Below, piece by piece: positions 35,587-44,950 of a stretch of 64,000 bases of DNA. Both the position numbers and the translations under genes were made by a program. The stretch comes from Geothrix oryzae (GTDB taxonomy: Bacteria > Acidobacteriota > Holophagae > Holophagales > Holophagaceae). Under the pieces are notes generated by a model. It searched no databases. It saw nothing but the letters and a program-made list of their open reading frames with translations, and had not been told where the DNA came from. The stretch's first letter is position 1. Each line of letters starts with the position of its first letter. The stretch is from positions 806,001 to 870,000 of the forward strand of contig NZ_AP027079.1 of NCBI RefSeq assembly GCF_030295385.1, written 5' to 3'.

Positions 35587-37266
35587 ATGCTCTCTGCGCG
35601 CCTCCGCCCGGTCCTGGGCCTCCTCCTGATCCTGGTGGTGGTCGTCCTTTCCCTGGAAGGCTTCCGGCAGGAGCCCCGGTTCGGGTGGATCCTGGCGGGA
35701 ACCCTCCTCGTCGGGATGTGGCTGGGCTGGGCCATCCGGCAGGTCTGGATCTATCCGGCCCTCCTGGCCCGGGCCGAGATTCTGTGGAGCGCAGGCGAGC
35801 CGGCCTCGGCCGTCGCGGAATGCCTGGACCGGGCCCCCCTGGCCACCGGGGAGCTGGGCTATCGCATCCACCTCCTCCGCAGCGCCGCCCATCAGGCGCT
35901 CGGCTACCGGGACCGGGCCTGGCTGGACCTCCTGGAAGGGCAGCTGTCCCGCCTGCCGCTGTGGAAGCGCCTCGTGGTGGCACGGGCTTTCCGCAAGGTT
36001 CCGGACCTTCCCTCGGCGCGCCGCCTGGCCTGGGGCGAGCGCCTCATCCGGCTGGCTCCCCGCATGGCGCGGCTGCGCCACCTGCAGGGCATCCTCCTGC
36101 TCCGGTGCGGCGAGGCCGAGGCACTGCACCAGGCCTGGGTCCACTTCGAGGCGACCCTGCCCCTGGCCTGGGACGATCCCCTGGTCCTCGATGACCTGAT
36201 GCTGGCCGGCCTGCAGCACGGCCGCGAGGATGTGGCCGAGCGGGCCCTGGCCGTGCTCATGGCCCGCCACGGCGACCCGCGCCTGTCCTGGGACCGCGGG
36301 GCCGCCGGCATGCACCTGCTGCGCAGCGGCCATCCCGCCGAAGCCCTGGCCCTCATCCAGGCCCTGCCTCCGGAGCGGCGCACGCAGCCCCAGCACTGGC
36401 TGGTGGAGAGCATCTCCCGGCGCCGGCTGGGAGATCTCGAAGGTTCCTGGCAGGTGGCCGAAGCCGCGGTCCGCCAGCTTCCGGAGGCCTTCCGCCTCTG
36501 GATGGAGCGCCACCAGATCGCGCTGGAGCTCCGCCGCGATGACGAGGCGCTCCGCAGCCTGGAGCGGGGCTGGAAGGTCATCCCGGGCGGCGCCGAGGGA
36601 GAATCCCTCCGGCAGGAATGGCAGCTCCGGCGAGCCGAGTTCGCCTTCTGGTGGGAGGACCAGCCGGACCTGGCGAAGTCGCTTCTCGAGAAGCTTCCGC
36701 CCGAACACCAGGGTCAGCATCACCCTCCCCTCCTCCTGCAGATCGAGGTGGCCCTGGGCGAGTACGAAACCGCCTACGCCGAGGTGATCGACCTCCTCAA
36801 AGCCGAGCCCGGCAACCCGGAGCTCCTGCTGCTCCAGGCGGACTGCCTGGCGGGCATGGAGACCTGGGAAGCCCTGCTGCCCTACCTGAACGGCCTGGGC
36901 GAGGCCTGCCGGGAGTACCCGGCCTTCTGGCACCTGCGGGGCCTGGCCCAGGCCAACCTGGGCGATCACCTGCCGGCCCGCCTCGATCTCGAGCGCGCCG
37001 TCCGCCTGGATCCCCAGCACCTGAGGTACCTGCTGGACGCGGGCCACGGCTGTGCCGAGCTGGGGGACTGGGATCGCGCCGAGGGCCACTGGCGCCAGGC
37101 CCTGCAAGTCGATGGCCGGTCCGAGGAGGCCCTCATCCACCTGGCCGAGGCGCGGAGGGAGCTGGAGGACCTCGAGGGCGCCCGGCGCTACCTGCGCGAA
37201 TGCCTGCTGCACCATCCCGACAGCGCGGATGCCCAGGCGCGGCTGGCCGAGCTGGAAGCCAATTAG
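35587..37266 (+). CDS. Membrane-anchored TPR-repeat protein
   Basis: A 559-residue protein with two N-terminal transmembrane helices (LRPVLGLLLILVVVVLSLEG and GWILAGTLLVGMWLGWAIRQV). A large cytoplasmic or periplasmic region of TPR-like helical pairs follows: AEILWSAGEPASAVAECLDR, LRSAAHQALGYRDRAWLDLL, AFWHLRGLAQANLGDHLPAR, HGCAELGDWDRAEGHWRQAL. The architecture resembles LapB/YciM-like or assembly scaffold proteins, but the C-terminal rubredoxin-type metal motif of LapB is absent. ATG 35587 is preferred over upstream non-homologous frame. The function is not assigned. Confidence 0.75.
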   Translation: MLSARLRPVLGLLLILVVVVLSLEGFRQEPRFGWILAGTLLVGMWLGWAIRQVWIYPALLARAEILWSAGEPASAVAECLDRAPLATGELGYRIHLLRSAAHQALGYRDRAWLDLLEGQLSRLPLWKRLVVARAFRKVPDLPSARRLAWGERLIRLAPRMARLRHLQGILLLRCGEAEALHQAWVHFEATLPLAWDDPLVLDDLMLAGLQHGREDVAERALAVLMARHGDPRLSWDRGAAGMHLLRSGHPAEALALIQALPPERRTQPQHWLVESISRRRLGDLEGSWQVAEAAVRQLPEAFRLWMERHQIALELRRDDEALRSLERGWKVIPGGAEGESLRQEWQLRRAEFAFWWEDQPDLAKSLLEKLPPEHQGQHHPPLLLQIEVALGEYETAYAEVIDLLKAEPGNPELLLLQADCLAGMETWEALLPYLNGLGEACREYPAFWHLRGLAQANLGDHLPARLDLERAVRLDPQHLRYLLDAGHGCAELGDWDRAEGHWRQALQVDGRSEEALIHLAEARRELEDLEGARRYLRECLLHHPDSADAQARLAELEAN

Positions 37267-37282
37267 TAGGCGTTGAGGGTTT

Positions 37283-37320
37283 CTTAACAAGGCTTAACAA
37301 AACTACACAACACTTAACAA
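37283..37320 (+). repeat. 10-bp phased direct repeats CTTAACAA
   Basis: CTTAACAA occurs at 37283-37290, 37293-37300 and 37313-37320, with a degenerate copy CTACACAA at 37303-37310. The spacing is exactly 10 bases, one helical turn, so a protein could bind along one face. The array sits just after the TPR gene and about 55 bases before the first possible start of the Rhs gene. Confidence 0.6.
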
Positions 37321-37375
37321 CGATGCCTTTCAGAGCAGAGGTAGCCTGGGCCGAAACACTCGACCCGGAGTTTCT

Positions 37376-40300
37376 GTGTTCCCTGGTGCATCCGCGCTTT
37401 GCCGTGATCTTGTCCGTCTTCTGCCGAAGGCCTTCTGCTGGGTTCGGCGACGGTTGGGCCGCCTTTGCCAACCGGGCGGGCTTCGCGAAAGCGGGCTTGG
37501 TGTTGGATGGATCGTGGTGTTGGCCTGCATCCAGGCCTTCGCGGGGGCCGAAGGAGACCCGCTTCACGAAACGCCTTTGTCCCATCGGACGATCAAGCTT
37601 GGGATCGGCTCTGTCGATGCCGTGAGCGGGAGCCTGAATCTGCGGGTCCCCTTGGGGCCGAGACTTCCGGGACGGATTCCCATCGGGTTCACCTGGTCCT
37701 TCGACAACCAGGATGGTCTGCAGTCGGCCTATGGTCCATCGGGCGGGGCCGGGAGTGCCCTCGGCGGGAATGTCCGTCCCGTGGTCTGGCCGTCGATGAC
37801 AAATTTCGGCGACAGTCCGCTTCAATGCACCGTTCTGGTGGATGGCCATCCGATGGTCTTCCACCGGCGGTACGAGGCCGGGAGAATGCCCGGTCTCGCG
37901 GATCTCCAGAGCCGCATGCTGGAGCGTGGGGTGAACCCGGTTCCACCGAGGACGCCGCCTCCTGGCTATCTTCTCGATGATCCCGGGTCCCTGCAGGTGA
38001 CCGGGGCGCTCCCGTCCAGCGATGGCACCAAATTCCTGGTGGCCTTCTCCTACCTGGCGACGATCGAGCGCTACGACAAGAACACGCAGGAGACCATTGT
38101 CTCAACGCGGGCCTTGGCTCCGGGCTACGCGATCATCGATGGCCCCAATACCATCTGGACCCAGCGGGGAAATGGCGTCGTTCCCTTCGGACATGCATTG
38201 ACGCACTTCAGCAATCGCTGGGGAGACCACATCACCGTGGATGAATCCGAAACGACGGTGGAGCCTGATTTCCAGGTCCTCACCACCATCGTGATCCAGG
38301 ATCAGGTGGCGCCGGGCAACACCTTGACTCTGTCCGTGACCCCGTCAGGCCTGCCGGTCACCCATCGGAAATCCGGTACCGACGCTCGCAGCGGTCTGCC
38401 CTACGACTACCCCGCCGACCTCCGCTCGACCGGCCAGATGGAAGTGACGAACTCGTTCGGCCTGCCCAAAGCCACCCTCTTGGGGGCTTGCGCCTCCAAG
38501 CAACGCTTTGTTCCGAAACCGGCCATTACCTGTCCTGGGTACGATCCGCAGGCGGCCCCTGAGCCTGAATACACCTGGGACCACGGATTCGTACCCCTTA
38601 CGATCACCCATACCGCCGAGGACCAGTCCGTCCAGAAGCTTGGTTTTGATTGGGGCGAGGGTCTCTGGCCCACGGGCAACCTGAAACAAATCGACTACCC
38701 CAACGGGCTCCGGGAGAGCTTTCAATATGATTCCGCCATCCACCTCTCGGCCCTGAGCTTCAGCGAATGCGATGGTGCCTGGATGGGGTTCCGGCATGTG
38801 CGGGGAACCTACGCCCAGGAGGAAGAACTCGGAGCCTTCGTCTCGCGCAGCGTGGCCCGGATCTCCCGGCAGGACACGGTCGGATCCACCCCAGGGGAAT
38901 GCTATCAAATCCTGCGGGTGCGGCCCTGGTGGGATGGGACGCCACTGGGTCAGACCCGCACGCTCTGGACATGCAAAGAATACGAGAGCTCGACGGCCAT
39001 CCTGCACTATCCCGTCGCACAGCCGGATTCGGGATCGCCTTATCGAGCGGTTCGGCTGACCCATCCCTCCTATCGCGAGGATCTGAACCTGAGCGGTCCC
39101 CAGGGCTATCTGTTCGCCACAGCGGCCGTGCTTTACGAGGAGAACCTGACGGGCACGGGCCTGTCCGCGCTCCGGCCTTCAGACTTGGGCTCTTCCCCGT
39201 TTCAGGTGATTGTCTACGATGGCTTCGATCTGCGGAGCTGGGCCAACCCGTCGGGATCTTTGGCCAACGGCCTGCCCGTCAATGCCGTGCCTCTACGCAC
39301 GACCATTCATACCAAGGACCTTCCCACCCGTACGACCGTGGCTGGAAACCCCAACACGCCTGGGGCCCGGGATGAGTACGGGCCCGTGATCACCGACGAA
39401 TATACCGATGTGCCGTCCCAGTCCCTGCCAACACCCGATGGCGCGGCTGTGCCGATCTGGAGCAATGTCCTCCCATCGATGGAATCCTCTCAGCCCACCT
39501 GGCGGCGCGGCGAGATCCAGCGGAGTTTCGATGGGTCGAGGATGACCCTGCAGGTCAAGTCGGACCGGAAGAGCCTGACGCTGGATTCAGCCCAGACCCA
39601 CACGGCGCGCTTCGCCTCGGCGAACTCGACTCTCCCGGTGGCTCCACCCGCCATCCGGGTCGGCCAGGCGGATTTCGGGACCACGACCTACGACTACGAC
39701 GACTTCGGCAGGGTTGTCCGGCAGCAGGGAGACCGGGCCGGATTCTCGGCAGTTGAGGTTCGGAGCTATGTGCCTGGGCTCCCCTTGATCCTGGATCTTC
39801 GGAAGGAGCCGCTGTCGGGGCCTGGCGGCCCGTACCTTCCCAATCCAGATCGACCCGAAGTCGTGGCGGGGAAGGTCCACACCTGGCTGGATACCCATGT
39901 CCAGGCGGGGCCATCCACCGTTGTGGACAAGATCGACGGGCGCGTGGAGTCGTTCACCTACGAGGCCCAGTTGGGCCGCGAGACCTCCCATACGGATGTC
40001 CTTGGCATCACCACCCGGACGGATTACGACGCCTGGGGCCGCAAATGGCGGGTGACGCGGCAGCAGAAGGGCGTCGTCGGTTCGGTCACCACCGAGAGCA
40101 CCTACGATGCCAACGGTCGCTGGAAGGAGGAATCGGTGACCGCCGATGGCAAGACGGTACGCAGCCGCACGGAATGGGATGCCTTTGGCCGAACCGTGAA
40201 GGTGATCACCTTCGATGCGGCCGGGTCGAGGGTCGGAGAGCAGGCCCTCGAATACGATGGCTTCGGACAGAGGACGGCACAAAGCCCCAACCTGAAGCCG

Positions 40301-43300
40301 ACCCAGCAGTCCTGGGGCATGGAGCGATGGGCCTACGATGATCGCGGCCGGATGACGGATCACTGGGATGCCCAGGGCCGGCTGCTCCAGCACACGGTTC
40401 AGCAGCCCGCATGGACTTCGATCAGCGGCTTGGCGGCCGTGTGGACCTCCACTCAGGACGACCGGGGCCATGTGCGGTCGGAAGGGGTCGATCTCCTGGG
40501 CCAAAAGCGGGCCCTGGTGGACCAAGCGGGGCAGCTCAGTGAGTATTTCTACGATCAGGATGGCCACCTTCTGCAGACGCTCCAGGGGGCTGGAGCGGCC
40601 AGGCAGCAGCGCAGTTATGCCTACAACCCCATGGGATGGCTCATCAGCCGGACTGAACCGGAGGAGGGGACCACCGTCTATTCGAAGTTCACGATGTCAG
40701 GCACCCCACTCGTCAGTGAACAGTACGGCCGCGAAGGCTCCACGGTAAGGAACACCTTCACGACCACGCTCGATGGCCACAACCAGCCGAGCTCCGTCGT
40801 GGCGGCGGGCCCTGAGGGATCTGTCGTGCGTCGCTTCGGGTACGACTCAGCCTCCCGCCTGCCCGTGTTGCTATCCGAAACCCAGGATCTTCCAGACATC
40901 TGGGGGACGCCGCAAACCATGATCGAAGCCTATGGATACGACGACCTCTTCCGATTGAATTGGAAGTCTGTTTCTGACGGGCAACAGAGCTTCATCGTCT
41001 CGCAGACGCTCAATGCCCTTGGGCAGGCGACGAGCCTTACTTATCCGGAAGGGGGAGGCCGGCCGGCTTCGACCGTCACGGTGGATTACGACGACCAGAA
41101 CCGGCCTCGAAGCGTCAGAGCCGACGGAAACCTACGGGGGATGATGGTCTACGACCAGATCGCAGGTACCGCGGTGACGCATACCTTGATCCTCGGCAAC
41201 GGCGCCACCACGCTCTCGACCTTGGACAAGGATGAGCTGGCCCTGACGCAGCACGCGGTTCCCGGCGGGGTGGTCGAATCGAGCGCCATCACCTGGTCGG
41301 CGGGGGGCCTGATGCTCAGCCGCGGGAATGATGTCTTCAGCTATGACGAGCTCCAACGGCTAAGTGCCAGCCGCGTGGTGGGAGTCCATGGAGAACGCGT
41401 TGATCAGTGGTTCGGTTACGATTCATTCGGGAACCGGATCCAGTCCAATTTCGACTACGCGGAGGGTGAATCAGGCAGCCTCCAGCCTTCGGAGCTTCGC
41501 GCCTGGCGGGCTGATTCCATGGTTGGCAACGACCTCCCGGGTACCCTCGTGGCCCTGAGCCAGGGGAGTCCCGCGATGGCCGCGGCGATGGGTACCTACG
41601 ATACCGGGCGCCAGTACGATGCGTTGGGGCGCCTCAGTCAGGTGTTTGCCTATCCGGGTACTGCCAATGCGCTGGCCTCCTGGCTCTACGATCCTTCGGG
41701 GCGGGTGGTGAAGGAGAATGGAACCTCCTATCTGCTGGAGGCGTCAGGCCTTCGCTTCAAGCGCATGCGCGCCGATGGGAGCCTCGATTACACAGTCTAC
41801 GGATTCGGCCGGGAGCCCTTGGCTCAATTTTCTGTGCCTTCACCCGTGAGCCCTCCCAAATACCTCTCGGCAACGGCCTCGGGGCGCATCCGTCATCCAG
41901 CGGCCGGTGCCACCATCCTGCAACCCTCGGCGGCCATCACGGTGGCGCCGGGAAGCAGTGTGGCCTTCGCGGGAGAGACGACCTTCGGCACGGCCTGCAG
42001 TTGGGACTTCGGCGACCACAGCAGAGCCGTTGGCGCGAGGACAAGCCATGTCTTTACTCAGGCCGGCAGCTACACCGTGACCTTCAGGGCGCGAGCCGCG
42101 GGATATCGGGCGTCCGCCGATTCCGTCGTGGTCAGGGTGCTGGCTCGGCCCTCCATCACCCGTCTCACCGCCAGCCCGGCCAGCATCCTCCCGGGGGAAG
42201 GCGCCCTCCTGAGTTGGAAATCGAGCGGAGCCACCCAGCTGTCCATCGACCAGGGCGTCGGCGTGGTGGTAGGAAAGGGGCACCTCAAGGTGTTCCCGAG
42301 GGTGACCACGACCTACACGCTGACGGCGACGAATGCTGCGGGGAGCGTCACCGCGCAGGTGACTGTGGCGGTCAATGCGCCGGCGCCCCCAAGCATCGCC
42401 GAGTTTTCAGCGACGGCCAGCACCATTGCCTTGGGGCAGAGTTCGACCCTGACCTGGAGCGTCGCAAACGCCACCTCTCTCACCCTCGACGGGATCGGGC
42501 CGGTGGTGGGGAACAGCCTGGTGGTGTCTCCCACAGCGACGACGACCTATGTCCTGAGGGCCACCAATGGGGTGGGCTCAGTCAGTGCCTCGATCACCGT
42601 GGTGGTGGAGGTCGGCTTGCCCGTGATCGAGGAGTTCTATGCGGACCCGCAGGAAGTCTTGCCAGGCGGGCTCACGACCCTGAGGTGGTCCGTGAGCCAA
42701 GCCGATGGCCTCGAGATCAACGGCATGCCCGTGACGGGGAACAGCCTCGAACAGTCGCCCGCCGTGACGACTACCTACACGCTGACCGCCAGGAATCTGG
42801 TGGGAGCCGTGACCGCCACGGTGACGGTCATGGCGCGAGCCCCCGGGGCCCTGGTCTGGAAGCGCTCCATCGTCTATGGTTTCGGGCAGGAACTATCGGA
42901 GGATTCATCGGGTGTGGGAACGATGTTCATCCAGTCGGACCAGGTGGGGAGTCCCTCGGTGATGACCGATGCCTCGGGGACGATCGTGGGCCGATCCAAG
43001 AACCTTCCCTTCGGCGAGCGGATGGTCGGTTGGGGGAAAACGGCCCTCCGTCGCTTCACAAACCACGAGGAGGACCCGGACAGCGAGGCGATCTACATGC
43101 AGGCCCGGGAATACCTTCCCGTCTATGGAAAATTCGCCCAGGTGGACCCCGTCTATGACCAGACCAAAGACGATCCCGAATCCTGGAACCTCTACAACTA
43201 TGTGACGAACAACCCCGTGACGAAGACGGACCCGGATGGGCGGATCGCCGAGGTTCCAGAAATGGACGCATCCTCCTCGCGAATTTCGCAATCCGCCTGG

Positions 43301-43975
43301 GGTTTCGGCGATTCGGGCGGAATCGGCCTGTGGCATGCCGAAACGGACAACATGAAGGTGGCAGCGGACAATGCCAGGCTGCTCGGGGGAAGCACCCAAC
43401 CGATCGCGGGAACAAGCGAGGGCACCGCCGCCTCGGTGGCTAAGGCAAAAGAAACTGAAGCACCAACGGCGAAAACCGCGCAAACAATCAAATATGACAA
43501 TCCTAATGACAGCAGTAATGTGTCGACAAAATCTGCTGATATTATTAAAGGGTTGATGAAAGAAGCCGGTGCCACAGAAGTGGTTGTGACTGATACTGTC
43601 AGGACCACCCAGGAGCAGGCGAGTATCATGTATAAAAATGCATCTGCAAACCTAGATGCTCAGAAGAAACTCTATGGGATTGATGGAAATGCAGTGCTGA
43701 CGGTTTATTCAAATCTGCTCGCAGCAAAGAAGACTGAAACTGAAATCATTACGGGGATGAAAGCCAAGATCGATGAAATTAAATTGGCTAACCCTGGTGC
43801 ATTTAAACATACAGGAGATGCAAGTGTAAGGAATGTCATCGATATAAGTCCAACTAGAATAACTCCAAGCACCGCAGCGGAGAAATTTAAGGCAGCCGTT
43901 AAAGGAAGCAGCAAGATAGACAAATATTTCCTTCCTCCAAACGATCCTGCAATTCACATAGAAATTATTCAATAG
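37376..43975 (+). CDS. Giant Rhs/YD-repeat protein with PKD and Ig-like domains and an M15-peptidase-like C-terminal toxin
   Basis: Up to 2199 residues. A hydrophobic signal-like stretch (GWIVVLACIQAFAGA, residues 44-58) is followed by an Rhs-type N-domain (GSVDAVSGSLNLRVP). YD repeats occupy about 770-1485 (TYDYDDFGRVVRQQG, RQYDALGRLSQVF), then a PKD domain (CSWDFGDHSRAVG to AGSYTVTFRA, about 1520-1588) and three Ig-like repeats (about 1592-1822). The Rhs core follows (LPFGERMVGWG, YMQAREYLPVYGKFAQVDPV, LYNYVTNNPVTKTDPDG), ending near 1955. The last 244 residues are compositionally foreign and AT-rich. R2076/Q2079 (TVRTTQEQ), H2145, D2156 (FKHTGD, VIDIS) and H2194 (AIHIEI) suggest an M15-like D,D-peptidase. 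The start is uncertain: GTG 37376 is the longest option, and a TTG or GTG nearer the signal segment is equally possible. Confidence 0.86.
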   Translation: MFPGASALCRDLVRLLPKAFCWVRRRLGRLCQPGGLRESGLGVGWIVVLACIQAFAGAEGDPLHETPLSHRTIKLGIGSVDAVSGSLNLRVPLGPRLPGRIPIGFTWSFDNQDGLQSAYGPSGGAGSALGGNVRPVVWPSMTNFGDSPLQCTVLVDGHPMVFHRRYEAGRMPGLADLQSRMLERGVNPVPPRTPPPGYLLDDPGSLQVTGALPSSDGTKFLVAFSYLATIERYDKNTQETIVSTRALAPGYAIIDGPNTIWTQRGNGVVPFGHALTHFSNRWGDHITVDESETTVEPDFQVLTTIVIQDQVAPGNTLTLSVTPSGLPVTHRKSGTDARSGLPYDYPADLRSTGQMEVTNSFGLPKATLLGACASKQRFVPKPAITCPGYDPQAAPEPEYTWDHGFVPLTITHTAEDQSVQKLGFDWGEGLWPTGNLKQIDYPNGLRESFQYDSAIHLSALSFSECDGAWMGFRHVRGTYAQEEELGAFVSRSVARISRQDTVGSTPGECYQILRVRPWWDGTPLGQTRTLWTCKEYESSTAILHYPVAQPDSGSPYRAVRLTHPSYREDLNLSGPQGYLFATAAVLYEENLTGTGLSALRPSDLGSSPFQVIVYDGFDLRSWANPSGSLANGLPVNAVPLRTTIHTKDLPTRTTVAGNPNTPGARDEYGPVITDEYTDVPSQSLPTPDGAAVPIWSNVLPSMESSQPTWRRGEIQRSFDGSRMTLQVKSDRKSLTLDSAQTHTARFASANSTLPVAPPAIRVGQADFGTTTYDYDDFGRVVRQQGDRAGFSAVEVRSYVPGLPLILDLRKEPLSGPGGPYLPNPDRPEVVAGKVHTWLDTHVQAGPSTVVDKIDGRVESFTYEAQLGRETSHTDVLGITTRTDYDAWGRKWRVTRQQKGVVGSVTTESTYDANGRWKEESVTADGKTVRSRTEWDAFGRTVKVITFDAAGSRVGEQALEYDGFGQRTAQSPNLKPTQQSWGMERWAYDDRGRMTDHWDAQGRLLQHTVQQPAWTSISGLAAVWTSTQDDRGHVRSEGVDLLGQKRALVDQAGQLSEYFYDQDGHLLQTLQGAGAARQQRSYAYNPMGWLISRTEPEEGTTVYSKFTMSGTPLVSEQYGREGSTVRNTFTTTLDGHNQPSSVVAAGPEGSVVRRFGYDSASRLPVLLSETQDLPDIWGTPQTMIEAYGYDDLFRLNWKSVSDGQQSFIVSQTLNALGQATSLTYPEGGGRPASTVTVDYDDQNRPRSVRADGNLRGMMVYDQIAGTAVTHTLILGNGATTLSTLDKDELALTQHAVPGGVVESSAITWSAGGLMLSRGNDVFSYDELQRLSASRVVGVHGERVDQWFGYDSFGNRIQSNFDYAEGESGSLQPSELRAWRADSMVGNDLPGTLVALSQGSPAMAAAMGTYDTGRQYDALGRLSQVFAYPGTANALASWLYDPSGRVVKENGTSYLLEASGLRFKRMRADGSLDYTVYGFGREPLAQFSVPSPVSPPKYLSATASGRIRHPAAGATILQPSAAITVAPGSSVAFAGETTFGTACSWDFGDHSRAVGARTSHVFTQAGSYTVTFRARAAGYRASADSVVVRVLARPSITRLTASPASILPGEGALLSWKSSGATQLSIDQGVGVVVGKGHLKVFPRVTTTYTLTATNAAGSVTAQVTVAVNAPAPPSIAEFSATASTIALGQSSTLTWSVANATSLTLDGIGPVVGNSLVVSPTATTTYVLRATNGVGSVSASITVVVEVGLPVIEEFYADPQEVLPGGLTTLRWSVSQADGLEINGMPVTGNSLEQSPAVTTTYTLTARNLVGAVTATVTVMARAPGALVWKRSIVYGFGQELSEDSSGVGTMFIQSDQVGSPSVMTDASGTIVGRSKNLPFGERMVGWGKTALRRFTNHEEDPDSEAIYMQAREYLPVYGKFAQVDPVYDQTKDDPESWNLYNYVTNNPVTKTDPDGRIAEVPEMDASSSRISQSAWGFGDSGGIGLWHAETDNMKVAADNARLLGGSTQPIAGTSEGTAASVAKAKETEAPTAKTAQTIKYDNPNDSSNVSTKSADIIKGLMKEAGATEVVVTDTVRTTQEQASIMYKNASANLDAQKKLYGIDGNAVLTVYSNLLAAKKTETEIITGMKAKIDEIKLANPGAFKHTGDASVRNVIDISPTRITPSTAAEKFKAAVKGSSKIDKYFLPPNDPAIHIEIIQ

Positions 43976-43986
43976 GAGTTAATGAG

Positions 43987-44400
43987 ATGATTATCAAAAA
44001 TATCATTTTATCAATAATTATTACATCTATGTGCATTGCCAAAGAGCCACAGAAGAAGGTTAATGCTATGTTGAGCAATAATATGATTAAAATTGAAAAC
44101 AATAAATATGTATATGTAAAGCGGTGGTTCGAAAACCATTTTGGTGCTGAAATCGATTTAATAATTGCAGGAAAGGATTTGAATCCTGATTCCCTGAAAA
44201 GGGAGATCACCACGATTGTCAAGGAATATTGCGATTCACCTTTGAAGGATGCATTCCTGGCTCGCATTGCGAGCCTTAATGAGGTCGAACTAGGGCAACA
44301 CTATTTGGTAAAATGCGAACCATATTCCGAAGCTTTTTTTATGTGGACTAAAGTTGGGTTAATCGATGTGGTTACCGTGAAGTTTTATGGATCTCTTTAA
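43987..44400 (+). CDS. Probable immunity protein for the Rhs C-terminal toxin, exported
   Basis: A 137-residue protein encoded in clearly AT-rich DNA, starting 11 bases after the Rhs stop with AGGAG overlapping that stop. The N-terminus MIIKNIILSIIITSMCIA is a signal peptide (a Cys at the end might be a weak lipobox). The mature part is mixed alpha/beta (YVYVKRWFENHFGAEIDLII) with two Cys. I recognise no family. Position directly after a polymorphic toxin and periplasmic targeting, where a peptidoglycan peptidase would act, make a cognate immunity role the best inference. Its TAA stop is in the same frame as the following toxin-like module. Confidence 0.62.
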   Translation: MIIKNIILSIIITSMCIAKEPQKKVNAMLSNNMIKIENNKYVYVKRWFENHFGAEIDLIIAGKDLNPDSLKREITTIVKEYCDSPLKDAFLARIASLNEVELGQHYLVKCEPYSEAFFMWTKVGLIDVVTVKFYGSL

Positions 44401-44511
44401 TGGTCCGCGCAAACAACTCTCGTTGGATACTTCGACCAGTCCACTGGTGCAGCTTGGATCGATACCACAACAACCAGAAGTGATGGCTCATCAACAACCA
44501 CGATTACAAAT

Positions 44512-44949
44512 TTGGGTGACAAGAATTACAGCGGCAGAGGGAGTGGGAAGAACAACCCTGATTCGGAAGGCGAAAAGGGAAATCCCAAAACGCCCAATCT
44601 CAATGCTGGAGTTATTCCTGTAGGTGATTACCGGATATCGGGTCCAGAGAAGCACCCATCGATTAAAGGAGATCCTGTCCTAAGATTGACCCCCACAGGC
44701 GATCAAGACATGCATAGTAGAAATGGATTTCTCATCCATGGAGATAGTTCAAGTCATCCAGGCGAGGCATCTCAAGGTTGTATCGTTATGCCGCATGGAG
44801 CACGACAAACATTAGTAAATATGAATGTCACTAATCTCGTGGTGATTGGTCCTATTCGGGTTTCGCCCGGAAGGACTGTGCCAAGTGGTCCTGATTCAGC
44901 AGGGCAAATGACAATTGAGAGGCTTGCAAATTTGGACGGTGGAGGCTGA
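44512..44949 (+). CDS. Orphan Rhs C-terminal toxin module, Tlde1/DUF2778-like (L,D-transpeptidase fold)
   Basis: The open frame actually begins at 44401, directly after the TAA of the preceding gene. It reads TLVGYFDQSTGAAWID and then YSGRGSGKNNPDSEG, GVIPVGDYRISGPEKHP, RNGFLIHGDSSSHPG and ASQGCIVMPHGARQTL. That order matches the whole Tlde1/DUF2778 domain, a type VI effector family that cleaves or exchanges peptidoglycan stem peptides. Catalytic His (codon 44737) and Cys (44779) are present. No ATG or GTG occurs before the domain; the first usable start is TTG 44512, which cuts off the domain's first strands. I read it as a displaced Rhs C-terminus kept without its own start, paired with the immunity gene at 44951. 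Confidence 0.66.
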   Translation: MGDKNYSGRGSGKNNPDSEGEKGNPKTPNLNAGVIPVGDYRISGPEKHPSIKGDPVLRLTPTGDQDMHSRNGFLIHGDSSSHPGEASQGCIVMPHGARQTLVNMNVTNLVVIGPIRVSPGRTVPSGPDSAGQMTIERLANLDGGG

Positions 44950-44950
44950 C

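Noticed and set aside
44387-44623. Small plus-strand frame overlapping the orphan toxin
   Set aside because: Out of frame with the Tlde1-like domain and without domain character; a shadow of that module.
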